Shown: positions 1 through 8,731, counted from the first letter of the stretch. The stretch is 51,924 nt of DNA from DASZVN01 sp035547055 (GCA_035547055.1 DASZVN010000074.1:1-51924), one strand, 5' to 3'. Notes: generated from the sequence alone by a model not told the origin. Numbers and translations: made by a program.

Positions 1-1590
1 TTCCCAGGTGCGGATGCGGCGGAGCGCGGGGTGGGCGTGGCGATCCTCGCCGGCACGGCGGCGGCCTTCGGCAAGGGCGGCGCGGAGGCCGTCGGCACCG
101 GTCTTCGGCGGCGGGCCGCGCAGCGCCGCGATCTCGATCACCTCGCTCGCGCGGGCGACCGAGCGCGGCTTCCGCCCCAGTGTGGCGTCGGGGTGCTTCA
201 GGAGCGGCAGGATCGCCGGCGCCGCCAGCTCCGCCGCGGCGGCGTCGGCGATCAGCCGCGCCAGCACCCCGGCCGGGGTTTCGGACAGCCGCAGCCCGGC
301 AGAATCCTCGACGGCGAGGCCCCAGCGCGCCAGTTCGGCTGCGACCCGGCGGGCGAGGCCGCGGTCGGGCGTCACCAGTGCGGCACGGCGGCCGGGCTCC
401 GCGAGCGTCTCGCGCAGGAGCACCGCCGCGGTCAGCGCCTCCTCGTGCTCGCTCGCCGTGGCGGCGGCGGTGACGCCGGACAGGGCGGCCGCGGCCTCCT
501 CCCCGGCGAGGCCGTGGTCGGCCCAGGCTTCGGTGGTCGCGGCGGGGCGGAGCGCCTCGGCGACGAGCCGCCGCCGCGGCGTCGCCCAGTCGGGGGCCGT
601 CCAGAGCAGGCCGACGTCGCCACGGTCGATGCCGAGATGGGCGAGCGTGCGGGCGAGGCCGTGCTGCGGATGGGTCCAGGCGGGTGCGTCGTCCTCCGCC
701 GCGGCCTCCCAGGCCGCGGCGTCGAGGTCGCCGCGGTCGATTCCCGGCAGCACCACCGCGCCCAGCGGCAGGCGGGCGACGGCGGCCATCAGCGTCGCGG
801 TGGCGGGGTTCGAGCCGGTCGAGCCGGCGACGATCACCGGCGCCGCCGGCGGCTGCGCCGCGAGACGGGCGGCATAGGCCTCGAGCCGTGCGTTGCGGAG
901 CGCCGCACGGTCGGCGAGACCGGCGGCGGCGAGATAGTCCGGCCACCAGCGCGCCGCGATCTGCAGGAACTCGGTGATGAGCTGCCACGAGCGGTCGAGG
1001 TCCTCCGGCACCAGGCCGGCGAGCCGGCTCCAGGGAACGTTCTCGGTGGCGAAGCTGTCGATCAGCCGCGCCAGCTCGGCGGCGAGCGCGATCGCGTCGG
1101 CCGGCGAGCCGGGGATCAGCAGCGCCTCGCCGGCCTCGCGCGGCACGATCGCCTCGCCGACCTTCGCCGCCCAATGGCGTACCAGGCGCGCCAGCACCAG
1201 GATGCGGTCGCGCTCGGGAATGGGCCGAGCCCAAGCTGCGCTTGCCCGACTTGGGACCTCGACTGGGAAACTCGGGAACGCCCGAGTTTCCGGTGCGGCT
1301 CCCGCCGCCGCGTCGGCGTCGGCGCCGATGTCGTCCTCGTCCTCCGCCTCGCCGAGCGGCAGGATGCGGGGCAGCAGCGCCGCGCCGCCGAGGTGCTCGA
1401 TGATGGCGTCGGCGAGCGCCGCACCGCCGCGCCGGGTCGGCAGGAAGATGGTGGTGGCGGCGAGCGCCGCGGGGTCGCCGCGGAGCGCGACCCCCCGAAT
1501 CAGTCCGCCGTCGAGGAGGCCGGCCGCGAGCGCGTCGAGGAACGAGGCGCCGAACGGAACCGTCAGCACCCGCGGGCGGACGGGTGCCAC
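1..1590 (-). CDS. addB: AddB subunit of AddAB helicase-nuclease (partial)
   Basis: This is the N-terminal 530 codons of AddB, the partner of AddA in double-strand-break end processing for recombination. It is open to the left edge, so the C-terminal PD-(D/E)XK nuclease domain lies outside the window. I translated it from a GTG at 1588-1590, four bases after the stop of the upstream nucleotidyltransferase, so translational coupling is likely. The start VLTVPFGASFLDALAAGL and the later VTPDRGLARRVAAELARWG and LLKHPDATLG are typical of alphaproteobacterial AddB; the inactive helicase-like fold is expected here. Around codons 101-120 the reading frame runs through a palindromic double hairpin (1230-1291) shared with intergenic repeats, which adds about 20 residues of unrelated sequence between the acidic loop (GEAEDEDD) and IPERDRILVLARLV. 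The gene order divL-tsaE-nucleotidyltransferase-addB is conserved in Alphaproteobacteria. Confidence 0.9.
   Translation of the reverse strand, partial: MAPVRPRVLTVPFGASFLDALAAGLLDGGLIRGVALRGDPAALAATTIFLPTRRGGAALADAIIEHLGGAALLPRILPLGEAEDEDDIGADADAAAGAAPETRAFPSFPVEVPSRASAAWARPIPERDRILVLARLVRHWAAKVGEAIVPREAGEALLIPGSPADAIALAAELARLIDSFATENVPWSRLAGLVPEDLDRSWQLITEFLQIAARWWPDYLAAAGLADRAALRNARLEAYAARLAAQPPAAPVIVAGSTGSNPATATLMAAVARLPLGAVVLPGIDRGDLDAAAWEAAAEDDAPAWTHPQHGLARTLAHLGIDRGDVGLLWTAPDWATPRRRLVAEALRPAATTEAWADHGLAGEEAAAALSGVTAAATASEHEEALTAAVLLRETLAEPGRRAALVTPDRGLARRVAAELARWGLAVEDSAGLRLSETPAGVLARLIADAAAAELAAPAILPLLKHPDATLGRKPRSVARASEVIEIAALRGPPPKTGADGLRAALAEGRRRAGEDRHAHPALRRIRTWE
1230..1291. repeat. 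Double-hairpin element inside addB
   Basis: On the plus strand, an imperfect hairpin CCCAAG...CTTGGG (1230-1255, 12-nt arms, 2-nt loop, three mismatches) is followed by a 10-nt spacer and a perfect 11-bp hairpin GGAAACTCGGG/CCCGAGTTTCC with a 4-nt loop (1266-1291). Core sequences and their 16-nt spacing match the intergenic copies at 36361-36421 and 37550-37610. It lies wholly inside addB and does not disturb the frame. Confidence 0.8.
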
Positions 1591-1594
1591 ACTG

Positions 1595-2323
1595 TCAGGC
1601 GACGCCAGCGGCATAGCGGCGCTCGGCCTCGGCCACCGCCTCCGGCGTTCCGACATGCATCCACAGGCCGGCGAGCGGCAGGCCGTAGAGGCGGCCGGCG
1701 GCGATGGCGCGGTCGAATACGAGATTCAGCGAGAACGGGACCTCGGGCGTGCCGAGAAACACCGACGGCTTCAGGATCGATGCCCCGGCGAAGACGAAGG
1801 GGGCGCCGCTCTCGGCCGGCCGGCGGGCGAGGCGGCCGTCCTCGGCGCGGAGGAAATCGCCGCGGCCCTCGTAGCCGATGCTCCCGGCGCGCCCGGCGAG
1901 AAGGAGCAGCGCGTCCATCCGCGCGGGGTCGAACGCGGCGGCCATGCGGGCGAGGTTGGAGACGCCGTCCTCGATCCAGATGGTGTCGCCGTTCATCACG
2001 AAGAACGGGTCCGTGCCGAGGAGCGGCAGCGCGCGGCGGACGCCGCCGCCGGTTTCGAGCAGGGCGTCGCGCTCGTCGGAGATGACGATGTCCGGGCGCG
2101 CGCGCCGCCGCAGATGGTCCTCGAGCTGGTCCGCATGATGGTGGACGTTGACCACCACCGGATCGACCCCGGCGGCGACCAGCCGGTCGAGGACATGGTC
2201 GATCAGGGGCCGCCCGCCGACCTCGACCATCGGCTTCGGTCGCTCGGTGGTGAGCGCACCCATGCGCCGGCCGAGGCCGGCGGCGAGCACCATCCCTCGT
2301 TGTATGAGCCTGGGCGATTCCAT
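1595..2323 (-). CDS. murU: Sugar-1-phosphate nucleotidyltransferase (MurU-like)
   Basis: NTP-transferase-fold protein of 242 residues. The nucleotide-binding signature AAGLGRRMGALTTERPKPM begins at residue 14 and is followed by VEVGGRPLIDHVLDRL; the metal-binding NGD lies at 111-113. In the amgK-murU pathway this enzyme would uridylylate N-acetylmuramate-1-phosphate, returning cell-wall sugar to peptidoglycan synthesis without the usual de novo route. Its neighbour, the kinase domain of the TsaE fusion, would supply the substrate. Older annotations call the family mannose-1-phosphate guanylyltransferase, and the sequence alone does not settle the sugar. The start ATG at 2323 was chosen because the longer frame upstream is translated repeat DNA (2361-2483); ATG 2293 is an alternative. 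It is co-directional with tsaE and addB. Confidence 0.75.
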   Translation of the reverse strand: MESPRLIQRGMVLAAGLGRRMGALTTERPKPMVEVGGRPLIDHVLDRLVAAGVDPVVVNVHHHADQLEDHLRRRARPDIVISDERDALLETGGGVRRALPLLGTDPFFVMNGDTIWIEDGVSNLARMAAAFDPARMDALLLLAGRAGSIGYEGRGDFLRAEDGRLARRPAESGAPFVFAGASILKPSVFLGTPEVPFSLNLVFDRAIAAGRLYGLPLAGLWMHVGTPEAVAEAERRYAAGVA

Positions 2324-2360
2324 CGCGCTCAGACTAAGGCATGTCGCCCCCGATTCGAAT

Positions 2361-2483
2361 GGGCCCCTCCGGCTCGCTGCGCTCGCCACCTCACCTGCTG
2401 CACAGGAGGGATCAGGGCGGCGGCAGGCGGATGCGCCCCGTCGCAGACGGGGAGGGGACCCTGCGGAGCATGGTGGAGGGGCC
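2361..2483. repeat. Family A palindromic repeat
   Basis: Runs from GGGCCCCTCC to GGAGGGGCC, so the ends are inverted repeats, with an inner GTCGCAGACGGGG segment and an imperfect GCGGAGCATGG block. Related copies lie at 6651-6704, 20394-20523 and 36321-36504. It fills the gap between the tsaE fusion stop and the nucleotidyltransferase start. Confidence 0.75.
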
Positions 2484-2503
2484 AGCTTGTCGCGACGGCA
2501 GCC

Positions 2504-4033
2504 TTACCCGTCCGCGGGGGGAGGGGCGACGTGGCGGGCGTACCAGTCGCCGAGCGCGGCGAGGGCCGGGTGGGCGAGGTCGCGCATCAGGTAGCTGTAG
2601 ACCCGCGGCAGGTGGCGCAGATAGGCCGGCTTGCCGTCGCGCTCGGCGAGGCGGACGAAGATGCCGAGGATCTTGCTCGCGCGCTGGGCTCCGAGCGCAG
2701 CATAGGCCATGGCGAAATCGGCCGGCTCGAAGGTCACGTCGCTCATCTGCCGCCCGCCGACGTAGCGGCTGAGGAGGTGCAGCTCCAGCGCCTCCGGGAT
2801 GTCGACCCGCGCGTCCTGGAGCAGCGAGACCAGGTCGTAGGCCGGGTGGCCCATCAGCGCGTCCTGGAAGTCGAGCAGGCCGATCCGGGCGATGCCGTCG
2901 CGCTCGGGCAGCCACATCAGGTTGGGCGAGTGGTAGTCGCGGAGCGTCCAGGTCCGTCGCGCCGCCCAGACCGGGGCGAGCGCCGCCCGCCACAGGTCCA
3001 GGAACTCGCTCCGCTCGGACGCCGGCAGGCGGCGCCCGCGGGTCGGCACGTACCAGTCGAGCAGGAGCTCCAGCTCGATCAGCATCGGCTCCTCGTCGTA
3101 AGGCGCGAGGCGATGGATTGAGCCGTCGTCGACCGCAAGCTCATCCGGCAGGTCGAGGCCGTGGAGGCGGAGCAGCGTGTCGACCGCGACCGTCATGCGC
3201 TCGATCGCCGGCGCGCCGACCCGGAGCACGCCCTGGCTGCCGAGGTCTTCGAGCAGCAGGAAGCCGTCGGCGAGGTCGGCGGCGAGGATCGCGGGCGCCG
3301 AGAAGCCGCGCTCGGCGAGGCCCTGCGCCAGCGCGACGAAGGGGCGGACGTCCTCGGCAAGGTGGGCGATCGCGCTGTAGGGCTTGCCGCCCTGGACCGG
3401 CGGGCCGTCGGGGCGGCGTGGCGCGTCCATCAGGATGGCGCTGGCGCCGGCCTGGGCGAGGCGCTCGTAGCGGCGGGTCGAGGCGTCGCCCTGGACGTGG
3501 GCGCGGACGGCGCTGCCCCAGCCCGCCTCGTCGAGGAAGCGCCACAGCGCGGCGGCGCGGGCGAGGCGTGGCGCTGCAGCGCCGAAGCCCTCGATCGCGG
3601 CCTCGCGCCCTTCGCCGTCGCCGGGCGATGGGCCGAGCGTCACCTGGAAGCGCTCCGCCGGTAGGCTGTCGCCGGCGCGCTCGGGCCACTCGATCAGAAC
3701 GACCGGGTCGCCGCCGCCGAGATCGTCCCAGCCGATCTCGACAAGCTCGCCCGGCTCCTCGAGCCGGTAGAGATCGGCGTGGACGACCGGGCCGAGCCGG
3801 GTGTCGTAGCTCTGCAGCAGCGTGAAGGTCGGGCTCGGCACGTCGAGATCGGGATCGGCGGCGAGAGTGCGGACGATGGCGCGGGCGAGCGTCGACTTGC
3901 CGGCGCCGAGGTCGCCCGCGATCGCGACGACGTCGCCCGGCCGCAGAAGCGCGGCGAGGTCCGCGCCGAGCCGTTCCGTCGCCGCCTGGTCGGGCAGGGT
4001 GAGCCTCAGCGTGGTCTCGGCCGGGCCGGCCAT
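2504..4033 (-). CDS. tsaE: TsaE / APH-fold sugar kinase fusion
   Basis: Bifunctional protein of 509 residues. Residues 1 to about 150 are TsaE, the ATPase of the t6A37 tRNA-modification complex: Walker A GDLGAGKST at 40-48, PSPTFTL at 66-72, HADLYRLEE at 85-93 and the IEWPE motif at 114-118. From about 175 to the end is an aminoglycoside-phosphotransferase-like kinase with a catalytic loop RDYHSPN (Asp366, Asn371) and a metal-binding GLLDFQDA (Asp388). The kinase half resembles AmgK, the anomeric kinase of MurNAc/GlcNAc, which fits the MurU-like gene downstream. The fusion is a recurrent arrangement in Alphaproteobacteria rather than a sequencing artefact. The loop has Tyr-His in place of the usual HGDLH, which is normal for AmgK-type kinases as far as I recall. 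It follows divL with a 3-nt gap, suggesting co-transcription. Confidence 0.88.
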   Translation of the reverse strand: MAGPAETTLRLTLPDQAATERLGADLAALLRPGDVVAIAGDLGAGKSTLARAIVRTLAADPDLDVPSPTFTLLQSYDTRLGPVVHADLYRLEEPGELVEIGWDDLGGGDPVVLIEWPERAGDSLPAERFQVTLGPSPGDGEGREAAIEGFGAAAPRLARAAALWRFLDEAGWGSAVRAHVQGDASTRRYERLAQAGASAILMDAPRRPDGPPVQGGKPYSAIAHLAEDVRPFVALAQGLAERGFSAPAILAADLADGFLLLEDLGSQGVLRVGAPAIERMTVAVDTLLRLHGLDLPDELAVDDGSIHRLAPYDEEPMLIELELLLDWYVPTRGRRLPASERSEFLDLWRAALAPVWAARRTWTLRDYHSPNLMWLPERDGIARIGLLDFQDALMGHPAYDLVSLLQDARVDIPEALELHLLSRYVGGRQMSDVTFEPADFAMAYAALGAQRASKILGIFVRLAERDGKPAYLRHLPRVYSYLMRDLAHPALAALGDWYARHVAPPPADG

Positions 4034-4036
4034 GGC

Positions 4037-6514
4037 CTATTCCGCCGCGATGCGCGCGGCCGATCCGTTGAGCGGAAAGGCGACGGTGACGGTGGTGCCG
4101 GCATCGAGCTCGCTCGCGATGTCGACCGTGCCGCCATGCAGCTCGACGAAGGAGCGCACGATCGAGAGGCCGAGGCCGACGCCGCGCCGGCGCGCGGCCG
4201 GACTGCCGGTCTCGAAGCGGTCGAACACCCTGGCCAGCATGTCGGGCTGGATGCCCGGGCCCTGGTCGCTGACGCGGAACGTGACGGCGTCGGGCCGCCG
4301 CTCGGCGGCCAGCGTCACGGTGCCGCCGGCCGGGCTGAAGGCGACCGCGTTGGCGAGGAGGTTGAACAGCACCTGGCGCACCCGCTTCTCGTCAGCGACG
4401 AAGCTGCCGATGCCGGGGGGGCTCTTCACGACGAGGCGGAGGTCGGCCTCGGCGAGCCGGTCGCGGACGCCTTCGGCAGCAGCCTCCATCGCGCCGCGGA
4501 CGTCGACCTCGCCGAGATCGAGCTCCATCGCCCCGGCGTCGATGGTGGTGAGGTCGAGGATGTCGTTGATGATGGCGAGCAGCGCCGCCGAGGAGGCGAC
4601 GACGTAGCCGACATATTCGCGCTGCTTCTCGTTGAGCGGGCCGGTGGCGCCCTCGCCGAGAAGCTGGGTGAAGCCGATGATGGTGGTGAGCGGCGAGCGT
4701 AGCTCGTAGGAGACGTGCTTGACGAAGGCGTCCTTGAGGCGCGCTGCGGCTTCCAGCGCCTCGTTGCGCTCGGTCAGCGCGCGCTCCATCGCGACGCTCG
4801 CGGTCACGTCGGAGAAGGCGACCAGCGTGGCGCCGTCGGGGAGGGGCACCGTCGCGGCGTCGACCACCGAGCCGTCGGGCCGCTCCATGCGGGCACCGGC
4901 CGGGGTACGGCCCTCGGGCAGCGCAGTCACCGCCTGCTTCAACGCGGTCCAGGGCTGGTCGTGGTCGTGGAGGACGCGGCAGAGCGCGAACACCCGCTCG
5001 ACATGGGGGCGGAGCGCGAGCTCGTCGGGCGCGAGCTTCCACATCCGGACGAGCGCCGGGTTGAACAGCCGCAGCCGCCCGTCGGAGCCGAACACCGCGA
5101 CGCCTTCGCGAAGATGGTCGAGCGTCTCGGTCTGCACCCGGATCAGGGCGTTGTAGCGGCTTTCGAGGTCGAGCCGCTCGGAGACGTCGTCGAACAGGCA
5201 GGTGACGCCGCCCTCCGGGTTCGGCGACTGGACCACGCGGAGCGTCCGCCCGTCAGGCAGGTGCCACCAGTGCTCGCGCGCCTCGATGGCGCGGTAGGCG
5301 TCGAGGAACTGCTCCTTCCAGGTGCGGAAATCGGCCTGCTCCGGCAGGAGGCGGCGGGCGCGCAGGCGGTCGAGGATCGCGGCCTCGGTCGGCTCCTGCT
5401 CGAGGAACGCCGGTTCCAGGCTCCAGAGCTGCTGGTAGGCGTGGTTGTAGAACACGAGGACACCGTCAGCGCGGAAGATCGCGACCGCCGTCGTCAGCTC
5501 GTCGAGCGTGCGGCGGTGGGCTTCGGTGCGGCGGCGCAGCTCGACGCGGGTTTCTTCCAGCTCCGAAATGTCGATCGCGAGGCCGGCGGTGCCGGACGGG
5601 GTCGGCGCCTCGACCACCTCGAACACGCGGCGCTGGCCGGCGACGATGGCCGGCAGGCGGCGGCGGAAGACCTCGCCGGCGCTGGCGCTGGCGCGCATCT
5701 CGGCGCGGCGATCGGGGTCGAGCAGCTCGAGGCTGCCTTCGGTCGCCGCGATGCCGTCGGCGACCTCTACCGCGGTGGCGAAGGCGGGGTTGACCCAGGC
5801 GAGCCGCCCGCTGGCGCCGCGGAGCCAGGCCGGGTGCGGCAGCGCCTGCATCAGCAGACGGAACTGCTCCAGCGCCGCGACGAGGCGGGCCCGCTCCTCC
5901 TTCATCTCGGCCAGCGTCAGCCGGTCTCCGGTCACGTCGCGGAGGCGCAGCAGGGTGCGGCCGCCGACCGGGCGGCCCTCGATCTCGACGTGGCGGCCGG
6001 TCTTGGTCGCGACGGTCAGGGTGAAGGCCTGGCCGCGGCTCCGCAGCCGGTCGAGCGCCTTCTCGACCGCCGCGGCGGGCTGGGGCTGGAGCCACAGGCC
6101 GAACGCCAGGACCCGGCGGCCGGGGGGGAGCGCCACCTCGGCGCCGAGGTCGCCCTCGATCTCGGGCTCGTCGCGGGCGCCGCCGAAGGTGACGATGACC
6201 TGGGGCTCCGCCGACAGCAGGGTTTCGGCGCGCGCAAGGCGCTGGCGCATGTCGCCGAGCTCGGCGCGCAGCGCCGTCTCGGTCCGGGCCGCGCGGCTGC
6301 GGAGATGGGCGAGGACGAAGCCGGTCGCGAGCGTCACGGCGAGGAGGCCGAGCGACACCGCCACCGAGCCGACCTCGGGATGGCCGAGCGTACCCAAGGC
6401 ATCGGTCATGCGGTCCGTCCCGGCAGCGGCGGGCGTTGCGGCGAGGGCGACGGTTGCAGCGAGCGCCTGCGGCCATCGCCGCGGCCCGTCGCCCCTCCGC
6501 CGTCGCCCAGCCAT
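4037..6514 (-). CDS. divL: DivL-type PAS sensor kinase with Tyr phospho-acceptor
   Basis: Protein of 825 residues. An N-terminal hydrophobic helix (about 48-70) is followed by a coiled stretch, several PAS-like segments (about 220-320, 330-445 and 455-575), a DHp helix and a HATPase domain. The ATP site has an N-box LFNLLANAVAFSP (716-728), DQGPGI (750-755) and GVGLGLSI (778-785). In the DHp motif VSYELRSPLTTIIGF the residue where kinases normally carry the phosphorylated His is Tyr603. This is the hallmark of DivL, which in Caulobacter binds DivK and modulates CckA in the cell-cycle relay. DivL is membrane associated, which fits the single helix. The first 35 residues may be dispensable: an internal ATG at residue 36 precedes the helix and is an alternative start. 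It is first in a minus-strand run with tsaE, murU and addB. Confidence 0.88.
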   Translation of the reverse strand: MAGRRRRGDGPRRWPQALAATVALAATPAAAGTDRMTDALGTLGHPEVGSVAVSLGLLAVTLATGFVLAHLRSRAARTETALRAELGDMRQRLARAETLLSAEPQVIVTFGGARDEPEIEGDLGAEVALPPGRRVLAFGLWLQPQPAAAVEKALDRLRSRGQAFTLTVATKTGRHVEIEGRPVGGRTLLRLRDVTGDRLTLAEMKEERARLVAALEQFRLLMQALPHPAWLRGASGRLAWVNPAFATAVEVADGIAATEGSLELLDPDRRAEMRASASAGEVFRRRLPAIVAGQRRVFEVVEAPTPSGTAGLAIDISELEETRVELRRRTEAHRRTLDELTTAVAIFRADGVLVFYNHAYQQLWSLEPAFLEQEPTEAAILDRLRARRLLPEQADFRTWKEQFLDAYRAIEAREHWWHLPDGRTLRVVQSPNPEGGVTCLFDDVSERLDLESRYNALIRVQTETLDHLREGVAVFGSDGRLRLFNPALVRMWKLAPDELALRPHVERVFALCRVLHDHDQPWTALKQAVTALPEGRTPAGARMERPDGSVVDAATVPLPDGATLVAFSDVTASVAMERALTERNEALEAAARLKDAFVKHVSYELRSPLTTIIGFTQLLGEGATGPLNEKQREYVGYVVASSAALLAIINDILDLTTIDAGAMELDLGEVDVRGAMEAAAEGVRDRLAEADLRLVVKSPPGIGSFVADEKRVRQVLFNLLANAVAFSPAGGTVTLAAERRPDAVTFRVSDQGPGIQPDMLARVFDRFETGSPAARRRGVGLGLSIVRSFVELHGGTVDIASELDAGTTVTVAFPLNGSAARIAAE

Positions 6515-6773
6515 CCCGTCGCCCCCCGGCCGCCCGAATCAGGTCGACTTTAGCCGCATCGCGACTCGCGCCCAACCGCTGCGAGAGGCAGCGAGTCAAG
6601 AAAGCCGAGCTGTCACCAAATGGACTCGCCGGTGGGAGGCGATGCACAGATTCTCCCCCGTCGCAGACCGTGGAGGGGAACCACGCGAAGCATGGTGGAG
6701 GGGGTACGGCGCCGACGGCTTGAGGAAGAGTCCCCTCCTCATCGCTGCGCTCGGCGAACGGATGTATCGCGCC
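6515..6773. other. Gap between divL and pyk: repeat relics
   Basis: No gene seen. It holds a partial family A repeat (6651-6704, with GCGAAGCATGGTGGAGG), a short inverted fragment of the same family at about 6731-6756, and an inverted pair GACTCGC/GCGAGTC around 6560-6597 just upstream of divL. No clear promoter or T-rich terminator is visible. Confidence 0.55.
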
Positions 6774-8207
6774 CTACTCACCAGCGCCGCCCTCGCCGAC
6801 ATAGGCGAGGCGGAGCGTGTTGGTCGCGCCGGGCGTGCCGAACGGGAGGCCGGCGGTGATGACGACCCGGCTGCCGGCCGCGGCGAAGCCTTCGCGGAAG
6901 GCGAGGCGGCAGGCCCTGGCCGCCATGTCGTCGATGTCGTGGGCATCCTCGGTCAGGACGCCGTGGATGCCCCATACCAAAGCGAGGCGGCGCGCGGTCT
7001 CGCGCTTCGGCGTCAGCGCGAGGATCGGGTTCCGCGGCCGCTCGCGGGCGGCGCGGAGCGCGGTCGCGCCGGAGCCGGTCCAGCATACGATCGCGGCCAG
7101 GTCGAGCGTCTCGGCGATGCTGCGCGCCGCCGCGGTGATGGCGTCGGCGCCGGTCGGCTCGGGCGGCTCGTGCTGGGCGTCGAGGATGCCGCGATAATAG
7201 TCATGGCCTTCGACCTCCTCGGCGATCCGGTTCATTGTTGCCACCGCCTCGAACGGGTGCTGGCCCGACGCGCTCTCGGCCGACAGCATCACCGCGTCGG
7301 CGCCCTCGAACACCGCGGTCGCGACGTCCGACACCTCGGCCCGGGTCGGCACCGGCGAGGAGATCATCGACTCCAGCATCTGGGTCGCGACCACGACCGG
7401 CTTGCCGTAGAGCTTGGCCCGGCGGGTCAGGAGCTTCTGGATCCCCGGGACCTTCTCCAGCGGCAGCTCGACGCCGAGGTCGCCGCGCGCCACCATCAGC
7501 GCGTCCGACAGCTCCAGGATCGCGTCGAGATGGTCGAGCGCCTGCGGCTTCTCGATCTTGGCGAGGACGCCGGCGCGGCCGTGGGCAAGCTTGCGGACCT
7601 CGGCCACGTCGTCCGGCCGCTGCACGAAGGAGAGTGCGATCCAGTCGACCCCGCAGCCCAGCGCCGCGTCGAGGTCGGAGCGGTCCTTCGGCGTCAGCGC
7701 GGCGGAGGGCAGTACGGTGTCGGGCAGGCTGATGCCCTTGCGGTCCGACAGGCGGCCGCCGACCACGACCTCGGTGGTGAGCTTCTGCGGCGTCGCCTTG
7801 CGCACGATGAGCTTGATCTTGCCGTCGTCGAGGAGGAGGGCATGGCCCGGCTCGGCGGCGCGGATGATCTCGGGGTGCGGGAGCTGGACGCGCTTGTCGT
7901 CGCCCGGCTTGGGATCGGAGTCGAGGACGAAGGTCGCCCCCTCGGCCAGCATCACCGCGCCCTGGGCGAAGCGGCCGACGCGGAGCTTCGGCCCCTGCAG
8001 GTCGGCGAGGATCGCGATCGGCCGGCCGACCTCCTCCTCGACCGAGCGGATATCGGCCACCCGCGCGCGGAGGTCGTCCTGCGAGGTGTGGCTCATGTTG
8101 ATGCGGAAGACGTCGGCGCCGCAGGCGAACAGCTTCGCGATGGCGGCGCGGTCCGACGAGGCGGGCCCGAGCGTGGCGACGATCTTGACGCGGCGCATCC
8201 GCCTCAT
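6774..8207 (-). CDS. pyk: Pyruvate kinase
   Basis: Catalyses phosphoenolpyruvate plus ADP to pyruvate plus ATP in the cytoplasm. The 477-residue protein shows the whole barrel: RINMSH (35-40), LADLQGPKLRVG (68-79), the catalytic KIEK segment (Lys217, Glu219), the metal-binding RGDLGVELP (241-249) and the ADP/K+ region QMLESMISSPVPTRAEVSDV followed by GADAVMLSAESASG. The C-terminal allosteric domain (about 345-477) is complete. The ATG at 8205-8207 overlaps the TGA of the DUF1036 gene (ATGA), so the two are translationally coupled; a second ATG at 8198 is possible. Pairing of pyk with DUF1036 is a familiar alphaproteobacterial arrangement. Confidence 0.96.
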   Translation of the reverse strand: MRRMRRVKIVATLGPASSDRAAIAKLFACGADVFRINMSHTSQDDLRARVADIRSVEEEVGRPIAILADLQGPKLRVGRFAQGAVMLAEGATFVLDSDPKPGDDKRVQLPHPEIIRAAEPGHALLLDDGKIKLIVRKATPQKLTTEVVVGGRLSDRKGISLPDTVLPSAALTPKDRSDLDAALGCGVDWIALSFVQRPDDVAEVRKLAHGRAGVLAKIEKPQALDHLDAILELSDALMVARGDLGVELPLEKVPGIQKLLTRRAKLYGKPVVVATQMLESMISSPVPTRAEVSDVATAVFEGADAVMLSAESASGQHPFEAVATMNRIAEEVEGHDYYRGILDAQHEPPEPTGADAITAAARSIAETLDLAAIVCWTGSGATALRAARERPRNPILALTPKRETARRLALVWGIHGVLTEDAHDIDDMAARACRLAFREGFAAAGSRVVITAGLPFGTPGATNTLRLAYVGEGGAGE

Positions 8208-8731
8208 CGGGCGGGCGTCCGCGCCGGCGCGGCGCCGGCCTGGGCGGTCTCGGCCGGCGGCGTGGCGTTGACGCTGGGGCTGGAAGCCTGGGTCTTGGCC
8301 GGCGTTTCGGTGAGCTGGACCGTCCAGCTCCGCTGGTCGCGGGTGTCGATCTCGAAGAAGCCGGTGCGGTCGAAGCCGCGGGCGTGGCAATCGGCGATGC
8401 CGCGGATGGTGAACTCGTGGGCCTGGGTGCACATGAAGGCGGCGCCGCCCCACTCGCCGCCGTGGTCGTAGTCGAGCGCGTAGACATAATAATAGCGTGC
8501 GACCAGGGGGCCCTTGAGCAGGGTCTCGCAGCTCGAGCCGCCGATGTTCCACCAGCCTTCGGTCACCCAGTTGGCCCCGTTCTTGTAGCCGACGGCGACG
8601 CCGACCCGACTCGCGGTGGCGTTGCAGAGGCGGAAATCGGCGTGGGCCGCTCCCGGCAGGGCGAGAAGCGCCGCGGCGGCAGCCGCGGGCCCGCACAGCA
8701 GGCGAAGAAGGGCCGAGGCCTGAGCGGTCAT
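8204..8731 (-). CDS. DUF1036 secreted/periplasmic protein
   Basis: Small exported protein of 175 residues from the chosen ATG. The N-terminus has a signal-peptide-like hydrophobic run ending ALPGAAHA. The body is a DUF1036 domain: it starts FRLCNATASRVGVAVGYKNG, has WVTEGWWNIGGSSCETLL, Tyr-rich ARYYYVYALDYD, and a further Cys-containing segment FMCTQAHEFTIRG, and it contains four conserved-looking cysteines. The last 40 residues are a low-complexity Ala/Pro/Thr tail. Its function is unknown to me. A GTG at 8776 would add 15 residues before the signal peptide; the internal ATG gives a normal signal peptide, so I prefer it. It lies between glycerate kinase (48-nt gap) and pyk (4-nt overlap). 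Confidence 0.8.
   Translation of the reverse strand: MTAQASALLRLLCGPAAAAAALLALPGAAHADFRLCNATASRVGVAVGYKNGANWVTEGWWNIGGSSCETLLKGPLVARYYYVYALDYDHGGEWGGAAFMCTQAHEFTIRGIADCHARGFDRTGFFEIDTRDQRSWTVQLTETPAKTQASSPSVNATPPAETAQAGAAPARTPAR

Noticed and set aside
2324..2389. N-terminal extension of the nucleotidyltransferase beginning MASAASRRGP, identical to one before the MmgE/PrpD gene
   Set aside because: Both come from the same family A repeat read in one frame, so they are not shared protein domains.
31..6553. Long open frames on the plus strand opposite addB, murU, tsaE and divL
   Set aside because: Their translations are Arg/Pro/Ala-rich without any domain, and they lie exactly opposite clearly coding genes; this is expected from high GC at third positions.
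8208..8696. Extension of pyruvate kinase upstream through the DUF1036 gene
   Set aside because: It is an open shadow frame of the overlapping gene; the ATGA overlap explains the real start.
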